Positions 1 to 12,500 of a DNA stretch of 64,000 nucleotides are shown piece by piece (within the stretch, counting starts at the first letter, position 1; each line of letters starts with the position of its first letter). Origin of the DNA: Rhabditophanes sp. KR3021 (Eukaryota > Nematoda > Chromadorea > Rhabditida > Alloionematidae); the NCBI GenBank assembly GCA_963281155.1, contig CAUJLY010000006.1:1240001-1304000 (forward strand), in the 5' to 3' direction. Both the position numbers and the translations under genes were made by a program. The notes under the pieces were generated by a model. It worked only from the letters and a program-made list of their open reading frames with translations. It searched no databases and had not been told where the DNA came from.

Positions 1-1171
1 TCATCAACGTTGCATTGAAACAAAATACACATAACAAATCAAAAGATTTCCTTAAAGTAATTAAGTTATATCTTTTTGTTATGTCATCAAATAAAGATTC
101 AATTACCAAATAAGAACTCATTGACATACTTAACCAAATGAATGAGTCAAGAGCAAATGGTTTAAACAATATACTTATTAAATTACAATGGAAAAAGACT
201 GCAATTTAGCGGAATAAGTTTGATTGTAATTTTATTAAAAACATCACTCACCCTTACCTCATTAAAACTCAAACTTTGACATTGACATTTAAAATGGGAA
301 AAGTAAAAAGGCATTCACCGCAACTATACATTTCACATTTATGTTGCCATAAAAAGTTTGCCTCTATTTTTGAAATGGATAACCATATGTTTAGTTATTA
401 TAAACGAACAAAGCCAAACCTAATTTGAATTCCTTAATTATTATCGCATCCACCAAACAGATATATTATTTTGAACAATAATAATTGGTTGCCACAGTCA
501 TTTTCATCTTTTTAAGTATATCATCACAAGAAGTATTCCGTAAAAAGAGCACCACCAAACAATGTATTGTCTAGAAAGAATGTATCTTGCAAATTAGGTT
601 AGATCAGTTAATCAAAATCAGCTGAATGCACATGCCTCTAAATGGTAACTAAATTTTTAACGTACCAAAAAAACAAATGAACTTGTAGACATTAATGCGT
701 TGTATTGATGTCTTTTTTACACTATTGCAACCCATTTCTTGCCGTAGGGCCTCAGATGTTGAAAGATTTATTTTAATTATCCATTCAAATGGGGATAATA
801 GGTGAACATTAAAAAGTTTTACTTATCAGTTCCCATAATCCCAAACTATTTTAGTCATTTCACGTTCTCCGTCTTATCATGTACCCTTTTTTATAATGCT
901 TCCCATCATTTCCATTTCTTTTATGACCTCTATATGGATAGGATTGCAAATTCATAGGGATTAAATTGTTATTAAATTATTTGACAAGGGTTTCCTTTCT
1001 TCACAAACACATTCTGACATTTACATATCCATCTATTAATGTATGTATTTATCCATGTATTTATTTTAACAAACATCTTTACTGCCCCATCCCAAATTTG
1101 TCTTGTATAAATTAAATTAAAACAACATTATTTGATAAGTACTTTTCATTAATTGTTATAGTCATCTAAAT
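1..1171. other. Upstream intergenic region
   Basis: AT-rich DNA with no convincing coding exon on either strand. It presumably holds the upstream control region of the quahog-like gene that starts at 1172. A T-rich stretch ending in a possible acceptor AG lies in the last 40 bases before that start codon, but it is not a strong site. Confidence 0.5.
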
Positions 1172-4100
1172 ATGCCTTGGCATTTCCAGTTAAGGACACT
1201 AGTTTCCTTTTTATTTTTAGCAGCTACCATTCAGCTAGCTGCCCCAATAGCTTATCGCTGTGAAAATGATCAAGTTTTGATTGTTCAAAGCTTTGGTAAC
1301 GATACTATAAGAATGCATTGTCAGAAATTACAGCTTTGTGGATACTCTAACTTGGTAAACACTCAATCTTTTGATATTAATGTTATGTTATCTGTTTTTT
1401 GTCAATATTTTTAGAAATGCAACTATGAAAAAGAACAACCTGCTTGTGGAGGTAAAACAAACTTTGTCGCTCATGTCAAGCAGATGACTCCGATAGGAGA
1501 GTAAGTTTCGACATCCTTTGATAGGGACCATTTTTGATGAATATTTTAGTGTTGCTCACACTTGTTGTGACATGACAGTCAAAGAAGATGAAAATAAGCA
1601 GATCATGGAACATGATGGCAATGACTGTTTTGTGTATGAATTACCCGACGGGACGACTGATCCATCCCTAGCTACAGCAAACAATCAAGCAGTTATTAAA
1701 AATCTTCAGAATTTGGCGGACGGCTACACAGTTTTGAAGAATGCCAGTTCACTTCCTGAAGAGTTCGGCGACTATACTGGGTATAGGTTGAGATTGTTTA
1801 TGCTTCGTAATAAATCTCCCCCACTTTTGATTGTAAAGGCTATTGAGAGAACTACGTATGTTTAAACAAACTAAATACTTCTTATAATGATTTGTCACTC
1901 TCTTTAAGTGGAGGGTACCGAGTAACTATTTGTCGACCAAGATGTGGTAAATTCAACAGAGAAGGATCAATCACTCACCAAGAATCCATACATACAATCG
2001 AAACAGATATCAGTGCTCCTAAGGATTCTACCCATCGCCCCCAGACAAATGTAGGTCATGAAGTAAGTTCGGGAAAAATACATGTTGGTGACAAAACAAG
2101 TTCGGGTGGAGATGACAAAGTGGTGAGCGGTGATTCAGCGGGCAAAAAGGATGCCGGCAAAACATCCGGTTCTGGTTCTGGCAAATTAAAGAATGGAGAG
2201 TGGACGGCTGCTACCTGGACAAGTTGGACTTCAAATACGTGGACAAGTTGGTCTTCTACGACATGGTCTTCATGGAACGCAGCTCACCAAAAAGCTTTGG
2301 AAGAAGCAAAAAAGAGAAGTCGCAACTTGACGAGAGGAGACCGTGGGTCTGGCGAAGCTACTATTACTCAAAAAGAATCAACTTCTCACAAGTCCGCGGT
2401 TGACGTTTCGGACAAAAGTAGGATATATATTGAAAGTTAAATATTTATTTATTTTTAGAAGGTGCCACACATATCACTGACAATCGCAATGCTGTTTTTA
2501 TAAATAATAATCACACAGAGTACAATAATATTGTCAACAATTCACACAACTCCCACTCGTCATCGTCGCATATTGGGGGGGATAGTAGTAGCGGTAATGT
2601 AAACAACAAACACAGTTTCGAGAAAAATGAGGGTCATTTTACTAGTGGGAAGGAAAATAACAACCAAAGTAAGACCCGATCAGACAACTCTCAACAAGAA
2701 TCACACTCCACCAAAGCTAACGGAAAAGACCAGGGAGAGGGCAAAAGTTCAGGAGAAAATTCGGAAGAAATAAGTAGGGTAAGTTGGTGCGTCCAAGTCT
2801 CTTCAATCTTTTTTTAATTTTAGCGCCCTGGTAAGAAAGGTACCAAAAATGGGTCAGAGAGATTGGTAAGTAATTAGAAATTGTGGTTAAAAACAATTTG
2901 TATCACATTTTTTAGAGAAACGGAGAAGATGACGTTGATTCTAAGGGTAAAAAAAATGGTAGAGGCGATACAGATAGAAATGGAGACAATAGCAGTGAAG
3001 GCATTGAACCAGTAAAGGTCGTTCCAGATGAGTCAGAAGAAAATGGTTTGGTCAGAAAAAGAGTAAATGAAAGTGATTCAAATGAAATTGATCAAGGTAA
3101 AAGGCCATCTAACGGAAAAGGATCTGGAAAAAAGAATGGGAAAGGAAAAGATGATGATGATTCAGATTTAAATACTACTCCGGATCAAAGTGAAAACACT
3201 AATTCTGGAAAAGGCAATGGAAAGAAACCCAAAAAAGGTGGCAAAAATCACAAACATACCAATGACAGTGATAATGAAAATGTACCTGACGACAATGATC
3301 GTGGAAATGTAGGAACGCCTAAAGATGACAACAGACCTACTTTGAAGATAAATATGAAAACTCCAGACACTTCTGGTACTGAGGAAAGTGATTCAAAGGA
3401 AAAATCCGGACACGAAGATGGTGATTCTAAAAGCAATGGCAAAGATCTTGGAGATGGAAATGGAAAAGGTGGACATGGCTCTGGAAAAAATAGCGGTAAG
3501 GGAAATCCAAAGAAACATCCCAAAGATGGGGATGTAAACTCACGTACTGACAGTGGTGAACTTAACGGTGACTCCGATAACAAGAACAAAGGCGGCGAAC
3601 ATGAAAGTGATGGCAAAAAAGCTCTAGTTAATGGGCATGGAAAGGCAACTGACAAAGATGGCAATGAGCCAGAGGGTGGTGATGGAAGTGATTCAAATGG
3701 AAAGAAAACCCCAAAAGATAACGGCAAGAAAGGTGCTAATGGGAATGGAAAAGAAAAAGCCAAAGAATAATGGTGAAGATGGGGGAAACGAAAGTGGCAA
3801 AGGAGATGGAAAAGAAGGTGGTGAGAATGGTGAACTAAATCCTAAAAATGAAAAAGAAGAAAATGGTTCCAGTGGGGGTGAAGATAACGGAGAAGATCAA
3901 AATGCTGGTAAAGGACATGGAAAGGATGGCGACAAAGACGGTGGTAATGGCAAAAAAGATGATGGAAAGAAAAAGAATGGGAAGAACGATAATGGAAAGA
4001 AAGAGAATGGGAAGAACGATAATGGAAAGAAAGAGAATGGCAAGAACGATAGTGGAAAGGAAGATAGCGGCAAAGATGATAGCGACAAAGATGATAGCAA

Positions 4101-5804
4101 AAAAGACAGTGGAACCAAAAATGATTCAAGTGAAAACAATGGTCAACCCAAAACTCCTAAATCAAATAAGAGGTGATAATGGCGTTCCTGAAGAAAATAC
4201 CGGAACTGAAGGAAATGAAAAAGTTGTTATCAAGATTGACAGAGAAGGAACTACTGAAAGTGAAGAAAAGACTCCCGAAAGTACGGGAAAGAAACCAAAG
4301 AAAACTAAAAACAAGACTCCAAAAAATAAGAATCCAGAAACTGAAAATGGTGGGTCAGAAGTAAATCCAGACAGTAATAATGGCGAATCAGATAAAAATC
4401 CAGATAGTAATAAGGGCGAGACAGACAATAAGTCAGAGAATAAGGCTGAAACAGACAAAAATCCGGACGGCAACAAGGCTGAGATAGACAAAAATCCTGA
4501 TGATCTCGATGAAACAGACAACAATTCGAAAAACACTGGAAAGCATAGTTCGTCAGGCAATATTAAGCCAAAGAATATCCCAGCCACAAAACATCCTAAG
4601 AAGCCAAAGTCAGATCAATTTAAAACTGAGGCAAAGCAAGGTAAAGAAGGTTCTGAGGAAAAAGTAGATACCAACAGTTCTGAGAAAACGGCAGAAACTA
4701 CAACTGTTGCTTCTGCCAAACCAAAAGCTAAAGACAATGAAGAAACCAAAACTGAAAATGGGTCAGGCGAAGAAACTGGGGAATCAAAAACCTCCGACAA
4801 ATCAACAGGTAAGGGTAAAGTGGCAGGTCCAAGTGGTACCCCTGGTGATAATACTGAAACAGATGGAAATGGTGGTCCAGATGATGGTGCTGCCAAGAAT
4901 GGTGGTACAGAGGATGATGGCACAGAGGATGGTGGTGATTCCAACAATGGCCCTAAAGCTCCTGCGAAGGGCACCAAAACAGTCAAAGCTGCACCTGAAG
5001 CTGAAGACGATGAAACTGAAGATGTCGCCGCTGCGGAGCCTGATGATGCAGCTGCCCAAAACGCCTCAGAAAAGGATGAAGATCCACCAGCTGGTTTTAA
5101 AACTTTGATGAAACGTAATTGTTTTGCTGCCGATTCAACTGTTATGACTCCAATTGGGGAAAAACGAATGGACGAACTTCAAATTGGGGATCTCGTAATG
5201 GTGCCTTCATCCAATGGTGTATACCGGTATGAAAAAGTTGAAATGTTTTACCATCGTAAACCTGATTATGTTCAGCAATTCCTTACCATTGAAACCCAAT
5301 CAGGAAAACAAACTATCATTGACTGACCTCCATTTGTTGCCATTCGGAGATTGCAAAAACGCTCTTGCCGCCATCCAAACAGAAGAATCTCTTCATAATT
5401 GGATGTTAACTTCTCGTTATGCTTACAAAGCTCAGAAAGGTCAATGCGTCATCTCACATGACGAAAATAATAATCTAATTGTGGACAAGATTATCAAAAT
5501 TGGAAGAAAATATTCTAAAGGAATATACTCACCAATTACAGTGGAAGGCAGCATTGTCACTGATAGAATTCTAACATCCTGCTTCTCTCAAATTGAAAGT
5601 CATTCAATTCAAAAGCTGGCTTATGATGCAATCATGATGTTTTATAGAGCCTTTGGATATTTTTCTGGTAACTTATATCAATATAACTACTTATTTACTT
5701 TTGTATTTTCAGAAAACACCGATCTAATAATTCAAGAAATTCCAACTTCTTTAGATATGCTCCATCAATTAAGTTGGTACATTGTTCCATTCGCAAAGTA
5801 CTGA
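1172..5804 (+). CDS. qua-1: Quahog-like hedgehog-related protein with Hint domain (three frame breaks)
   Basis: Secreted hedgehog-related protein, probably the quahog (QUA-1) orthologue. In C. elegans QUA-1 is needed for moulting. Exons read as 1172-1354, 1415-1500, 1550-1855, 1909-2417, 2459-2778, 2824-2865, 2916-5667 and 5713-5804, all with GT-AG introns of 41-60 bases. A signal peptide (residues 1-26) precedes a Cys-rich N-domain of about 240 residues (RCEN, LCGY, TCCD, DCFV, ICRPRCGKF). A Ser/Thr/Trp stretch follows, then a very long Lys/Gly/Asn/Asp linker. The C-terminal Hint domain starts at NCFAADS (Cys codon 5120) and has TDLHLLPF (His codon 5331), so autoprocessing is expected. The open frame moves by +1 near 3740-3772, 4149-4175 and 5300-5322. 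With one base skipped at each, the coding length is a multiple of three and gives about 1,430 residues. Warthog is the alternative, but the Lys/Gly linker favours quahog. Confidence 0.75.
3958..4110 (+). repeat. Tandem 30-base repeat coding (D/N)GKKxNGKND
   Basis: Inside the linker of the quahog-like gene about three near-identical 30-base units encode the decapeptide NGKKENGKND, then decay into SGKEDSGKDD-type units. This suggests expansion by unequal exchange or slippage. It lies between the first two frame breaks, so collapse or indel errors in assembly are plausible here. Confidence 0.8.
4363..4512 (+). repeat. Imperfect repeat coding NPDSNxGExDK units
   Basis: A second degenerate repeat in the same linker, in the frame used after the second break. 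Units resemble NPDSNNGESDK, NPDSNKGETDN and NPDGNKAEIDK, about 12 residues each. It shows that the linker consists of several independently expanded acidic/basic low-complexity blocks. Confidence 0.6.
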
Positions 5805-5891
5805 ATACGAAAATAGAAACTTACAGATAAGGGTGATGTCGAAAATACTTTTAAATTAATATATTTATTTATGATATAGTTTAATTTACGT

Positions 5892-5941
5892 AATAAACAG
5901 TTTAATTAAATCTAGAAATTTAAATATTACAAAGCTTTATT
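5892..5941. terminator. Convergent poly(A) signals
   Basis: AATAAA at 5892-5897 on the + strand follows the quahog-like stop by about 90 bases. TTTATT at 5936-5941 is an AATAAA for the opposing LRR gene, about 50 bases past its stop. The two transcripts end within 200 bases of each other. Confidence 0.55.
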
Positions 5942-5991
5942 TGGTTCATCACTAATACATATGGGCATTTAATTAAGTTAAAACAAAACGT

Positions 5992-6834
5992 TTAATTGAC
6001 TTTATTTACATTTGCAGTATATCTTTGTTCATACTGGTTGTATCCAGGCAATTGTTGAAATTGTTTCTCTTCGAAATAATTTCCTTCAAAGTAAATTTTA
6101 CAGACAGGAGAGTTTTCCATTAATTGTTTGGTAAACACTTCCACAGTCAAGCAATTGTGGTTTAGACGCAATACTTTCAATCGCTTACAATTGGCAATAT
6201 TGTCATTCAGCTTTTCCAATTTGTTATTATCCAAATTAATTTCAATACAACTTGAATTGCCAATGTCAGCGGGTAGCTCTGTAATTTGATTATCACTCAA
6301 ATTTGCTACATCCAGATGTTGTAATAGACATAATGCTATGGGATAGGCTTGAAAAGCATTCTTAGACAAAACAATTGTCGTCAACTTCTCAAGCATTTTT
6401 ATATTCATCGGAAGGTCAATTAACAAATTTTCCGACAATTCCAATTGAACAAGGTTCTTGCAAAGGCCGATTTCCTCTGGGATTTCGGTAATCGCATTTT
6501 GATTAAGAATCAACTGTTTCATATTTGTGAACTTGGAAATGGTAATTGGAACGCTTTTTAACAGATTTTTAGAAGCATCTAAATGTTTAAGTAACTCTGG
6601 TTTCTAACAAAATATTTTAATTATACATGATGTACCATAATTACATACCTCAATTCTTTCATCGGGAATTGCTTTGAGACTTAAATTTTGTAAATTTAGA
6701 ATATGTGTCTTTCCACCTGTTGCAAGCCTATTATTTACATTAGTTGTCGTTTTTGATCCACCAACATTGCTTTTTATACTGGATATAACTCCCTTTTTGG
6801 CTGTGCCTTGGTTTTTTGACGAATCATTACCCAT
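5992..6834 (-). CDS. LRRC57-like leucine-rich repeat protein
   Basis: Two exons, 6834-6649 and 6603-5992, joined across a 45-base GT-AG intron, give 265 residues against about 239 for human LRRC57. The N-terminus MGNDSSK is a good N-myristoylation signal, as in LRRC57, so the protein is probably membrane-attached. A low-complexity stretch leads into about eight leucine-rich repeats (LILNQNAITEIPEEIG, LELSENLLIDLP, LSDNQITELP, INLDNNKLEKL). The C-terminal LPGYNQYEQRYTA matches the LEGYDKYMERFTA-type ending of LRRC57, which is the main reason for the name. Its molecular role is not well defined. It converges on the quahog-like gene. Confidence 0.85.
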
Positions 6835-9567
6835 CTTGCCTGTCTAAAACAATAAATACGTAATCTACAACGCAATAAATAAGTAATTTACTAAGCAATA
6901 AACCAGCAATGGACTAAACAAATACCCTAACAATTTAAAAAACTAAGCTTAAAATAATACCAAAGCTTAATACAACAAATTTAGCTATCTTCATATAGCT
7001 TATATGTCGATGATTGTTTTCATATAAGTGGAGAAACGTATTTTTGTTTCCTTTTGGGAGTTTCATTTTATAGTGGTGGTAACAAACCGAACAATAAATT
7101 ATAGCATACCCATATCACTCCACAAAATGTATTTATTCCAATAAATTACATTCTGACATCAGGATTGAAAAGTACATATTTAAAATCATTTATATAAATG
7201 GTACTTTTGAGCTTATTTTATTATGTCGTATATTATTTAAATTGATGCAATATTTATAGCCAACAAATTACATATACTTATTTTTCAATCTAACAACCAA
7301 TCTTCTGTTTGTTTCCTTTGAACATAAAATTGTTTGTATGCAACTGGTAATAATACATATCAATTCTATTCGTTACTAAATCGGGTACCTTGTACAAGCA
7401 TCCACGTATGCATGTCATTCTATAGACTACTAAAAACTAAAGTTGAATGTGCTCAAATGTGCAAACAAATACTTAATTTCCTCTTATAATAATGAATTTT
7501 TTATGTTTTCGTTTTAATGTATGTAAATATGATGGGGAGTTGTTCATTTTTTGCATCTTAATACACTACTCCCTTTGTCTTAGTAATTTGATGGAAAGTG
7601 CATTGGATCCCCACAAAAAATTATTTTCTTTATGCAAATCATTTGTGACTGGCTACTTTAAAGTCATTTATTGTCTATAAATATTAAATATACATACAAC
7701 AACTTCCGATGTCCTCCTTAGACACCCTTTTTTATGTCACACACTATACATTTGCCACATCATTTCAGCACCATTTTCCTCCAATATTCCAAATTAAATG
7801 GCTCACACCTAAAATCACTATTAGTGAACGCAATGAGTGAATATATGTGTATATTGTACAGATATACACATATTTAAAATATGTCCATATGTTACAAATT
7901 ATTTGTTTGTCAAAGGCCGTTCATTTTTATATATCCATTATTTTATTTACCATTTTTCTTCATCACTTCATTTAAAAAGGAATTGATTGTAGCTGTATTA
8001 TAAGCGATGTGTATATAAGTAAATACATGCATACATCCATTCCAATTTGTCTACTTATTACTTGATAACATTGCTTGACGTGGAATTAAAATGTAAATCA
8101 TGATGCTACGTGGAACATAATTATGTCTTCTTCCTTCTTCTATTTATATTCAGTTACCTTAGACTGGCGAGGGATGTTAACTTAATACCACATTTATGTG
8201 TATTTTTTAACGTTTATAATAATAATCTAAATAAGTGCCTTGAATAAACAAATTTGACCCACTTAAAGGATCATCTGCAAATGGCCAAAAAACATCACAT
8301 TTATGCTTTTACGTTGACGTGATATTATTAGCCTACGTGTACAATTTATGTGCGACAATTTATTTTAAACACTATCATTGGATCTTTTTGAATCTAGATG
8401 TTTTTTGATATTGGTACCATTCGACAATCCAATTACTGTATGCATCGCATTAATCTAGGTCAAGGATTCAAAAGGAATTTGCTAGCAAATTTTGATCATT
8501 TTAACATATGCATATTTTAAATATCTATCTTAAGTGTGAGACATTTTTTGACATCAATCTAATAATGTAAGGTGCACATTTATACACCCAATTACCTTTG
8601 ATATACTATAGCTGAGATGACCAATATCTTTGTTGTCGCTATTTTTTATATAAATTTAATTGCATCATTTTGTCAAAGTGATCGGCTTGATAGAGGCTTT
8701 GCGATTGTGCATAAAGATGCATCTAATGTATATCTTGTATTTAGATTGGTAGATCTTTTCAATGTCATTTCTAGACGGCACATTCTAACCCTAATTCCGG
8801 TCTAGGGGATGACATTCAAAGTTGGACATTAAATACTTTAGATAGTTTTCGATCTCTGACTTGCATTAGGCTTATTATATGTAAATAACACACACACATA
8901 CGTCAACACACCTTTTTTGTTTGAAAAGCAGATCCGCATTTCAAAGCATAGGCTGAGTTGGCTTGCCTTGCGCAATAATATAGTTGTTTCCACGTAATCT
9001 TGATAACTTCTTCAATCAATTGTGTGATCTCGACCATCATTTGGTAACCACACTTTTTAGTCATCCTTAATAACAACCCTGTTCAACCTTCCTTTGCAGG
9101 CCTACTTTTTGAAGCCATCCTCTTTTTGGGAGTTGTCCTTAGCCATTCATCTAGTATATACTTTATAATCATAACCCATACTTCTTCCTAACTATCATTT
9201 ACAACAATACCTTTTTTTAAGTAAGTGTGGCTCTCACAGGGATCACTATCTATGAGTCATTGCACTTTTGTTTAACGAAAGTATGTAAAGACGGCAACGT
9301 GTCCAATCGCTGCAATATTTTTTTAATCATTGCTTACCAACCACATACAATGTCACTGATACAGAGACGTCTATACACCCAATTATCGAATTTTTCAACC
9401 ATAACTTTTCATCTTTGACCACATCATTAGTTTAATTGAAGGAGTTTGTTTAATTTTAATAATTTTTTACTTTTAGTTTGTGCAAAACTACTTTCAAATT
9501 GATACAACTACCGTCTCTGTTTAACTGATACGCAGATCGCCCAATTGCCTTAATTTTCAATCGAACA
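6835..9567. other. Intergenic region upstream of vigilin
   Basis: About 2.7 kb without a convincing gene. Open frames at 7492-7680, 8617-8805 and 9227-9418 are short, AT-biased and lack splice or family support. The frame at 8617 begins with a hydrophobic stretch but stops after 62 residues with no partner exon. A TTACTTTTAG acceptor at 9475-9476 is a likely spliced-leader or 5'UTR splice site for vigilin. Confidence 0.55.
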
Positions 9568-12500
9568 ATGAATGGAAACACTGAATTCACTTTAGAAGAC
9601 GCCGTCAATGACGCAACTTTCGCCCCACAGCCTACCGAGGAAACAATGGTTCCTGTAAAGGCAGAAAAACTTGTCATGGATTATTCGACCGATTTCCCAA
9701 GTCTCCCAATCGCCCCTCTCACCACTGCAGGAAAAGAATCGAATGCTTGGGTGAAACCAGCGATCAGATCTTCTACCGTGACCGAGGTAATCAAGCTTAC
9801 TGCCGAGGAACGGGCCGGACCAGCCGCCACCAAGGGAACTGCCATCGCTGATGAACGTAAAAAGTGTAAGGAAATCGCCAGAAAAAGTGGGTGTGTCATT
9901 GACCTTTCTGAGTCCAGAGATGGAACTTTGAGCATCATGATTACTGGAAAGCAACAGAAAGTTGCTGCGGCCGAACAGATGCTTAACCGTGAGTTGACTG
10001 CCCAGATGGTCCGCGAAATCACGATTCCAAAGGAACACTTCGGAGCCATTATTGGCAAGGAAGGATCAAACTTGAGAAGGTTGCAAGAGGAATACAACTG
10101 CACCATCGCCATGCCCAACAAGGAAGCCGAACATGGCACTATCAAGATTACAGGAGCCAGAGCTGGGGCCGATGCCTTGTCCAAGAAGCTGACTGAAATG
10201 AGTTCTGAACGTTCCAAACAAGGAAATGAAGCTTTTGACATTCCCCACCTTTACTACCCATGGATCCGGGGAGCCTCTGGAGTCAACTACGACCGCTGGG
10301 CCAACGAAGATAACGTCAAAGTTAAAATTCCTCCATACAACGTGGAGAACGAAAAAATCATCGTTACTGGAGAAAAGGATGCTGTGACCAAGGTTGCCAA
10401 CGAGATCAAGGCTATCTACCAAGAAAAAAGCTCTACCATCAAGTCCTTGAGCGTAAAGATTGCCCGCAGCCAGATTCGGTTTGTGTTGGGACGAGGAGGG
10501 GAAGGACTTAATGAAATCCTTAGAAACACCGACTGCGTCGTCGAAGTTCCATCCGAAGATAGCGACAGCGATGACGTCATCATCTACGGAACCCAAAGCA
10601 AAGTCGTCGAAGCTTTGTCGGCTGTTTATGCCCGTGCTTCAAGTGTCATCTCTGCCGAAATCCCATGCCCACAATGGATGCACAGAACTTTAACTGGCCC
10701 AAAGAGAGTTCACCTGGTTGCTCTGATTCCAAATATGGAAAGACTAAGTGTGGATTTTACCGAAAACGGAACTATCTACCTTGAAGGGCCTCCAGCCACT
10801 TTAACTGTTGCCAAAGAGTTATTGCTGGCCGAGATCGAACGCCTTTCCAGAGATAACGACTCCAAGACAGTCACCGTCCCAATTGACCTGCACCGTCATA
10901 TTGTCGGAAAGGCTGGAGCCAACATCACCAAACTTCGTGAAGAATTTGATGTCTCCATCAACATGCCTAACGAAAACACCAACTCCACCCAAATCGTCGT
11001 CGAAGGCAAGAAAGAAGGAGTCAAGAAGTGCATTGAGCAAATCAAAGAGGCCGTCAAGAAACTTGAGAACGAAAAGTCCCGTGACATCATTGTTGAGCAA
11101 CGTTTCCACAAAAACATCATCGGAAGCAAGGGAGAGTCTGTCAACAAGTTGCGTCAACAATACCCATCTGTCGTAGTTATCGTTCCAGACGCCTCTGCCA
11201 AGTCTGACATCATCAGTATTCGCGGAGACAAAGACGAAGTTGACAAGGTTCATGCCTTCATTTCTAAGCAAAACAAGGAACTTCTGGAGTCCAACTACCA
11301 AGAATCAGTCCCCATTTTCAAGGAATTCCACAAGCACATCATTGGAAAGGGTGGCGTCACAATCAACAAGATCCGGGACGAAACCACCACTCGTATTGAA
11401 TTGCCGATTGAGGGGTCTGGGGAAGAGAAGATTTTGGTGACCGGAAAGAAGGAGAATGTCAAGAAAGCTGTTACTTTGTTGACCAATATCCAAAACGAGC
11501 AAGCCAACATTATCACTGTGGAGACAGTCATTCCAGCCAAAGCTAAAGCTCGCTTCGCTTTCAATGGACGTCGCCTTCTTTCTGACATCGAAAAAGAATG
11601 TGGAAATGTATTCTTCTCCATTCCAAAGGAAAAGAGTGACAAGATTACCATTCGCGGCCCAAAGGAATTCGTTGCCACTGCCGAAAGACTTCTCAACGAG
11701 CTTCTGAGCAATCTTAATGATCAAACCGAAGAAACCACCATCACTGCTGAACAAACGTACCACAAATTCCTGATCGGAAAGGCTGGCGGTAAGGTGAAGA
11801 AACTTCGTGAGCAATACCCAACTGTCCGCATTCTTTTCCCAGAAGATGCCTCTGACGACATCTATTTGGTGGGAAAGAAAGAAGAGGTTCAAGCAGTGAA
11901 GGCCATCTTACTCAAACAAATCGAAGAGTTAAAGCAAACGATCGAGCTTACTGCTGATGTCGACTCAAAGTACCACAAACACTTCCTTGTCAGAGGAAAC
12001 GAGGTTTTGAAGGACATCCAAGCTCAAAATGGAAACGTCCAAGTTTACTTCCCAAAGATGGGAGACACCAGCACTACTGTTACCATCAAGGGATCCAAGG
12101 AATGCGCCGAATCAGCAAAAGCCAGGATTCTCGAAATCGTTGATGACTTGACTTGCCAGGTTACTCTAGAAGTTGAAATTGACAACAAGTATTACCGTAC
12201 CATTTTGGCTAACAGAGGACAACACACCCAAGAGATTTCCAAGCAACACAATGTTCACATCAAATTCCCAGTCAAGGATGCCAAGGATGAAGTGAATGAA
12301 GAAGGCAAAAACATTGCCAATATTGTGACCATCATTGGACGGGATTACAAGTGCGAGGCTGCCAAGAATGCTCTGCTGGCTCTTGTTCCGATTGTGAAGG
12401 AATTTAGTGTTGACAAAATTAACCACAGCGCTCTTATTGGACGTGGTGGGGAAGGCATCCGTGCCCTTCAACAAACTTACAATGTCAACATTTCTATCCC

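Noticed and set aside
3733..3794. A GT...AG pair that might be an intron explaining the first frame break
   Set aside because: The 62-base length gives the wrong frame change, and the acceptor is purine-rich, unlike every other intron in the window.
3248..4986. Long open frames on the minus strand rich in Phe/Pro/Ser/Leu opposite the quahog-like gene
   Set aside because: They are mirror images of the Lys/Gly/Asp-rich coding repeat and have no start, splice or family support.
8617..8805. 62-residue frame with a hydrophobic start
   Set aside because: Too short, no partner exon and no acceptor or poly(A) context.
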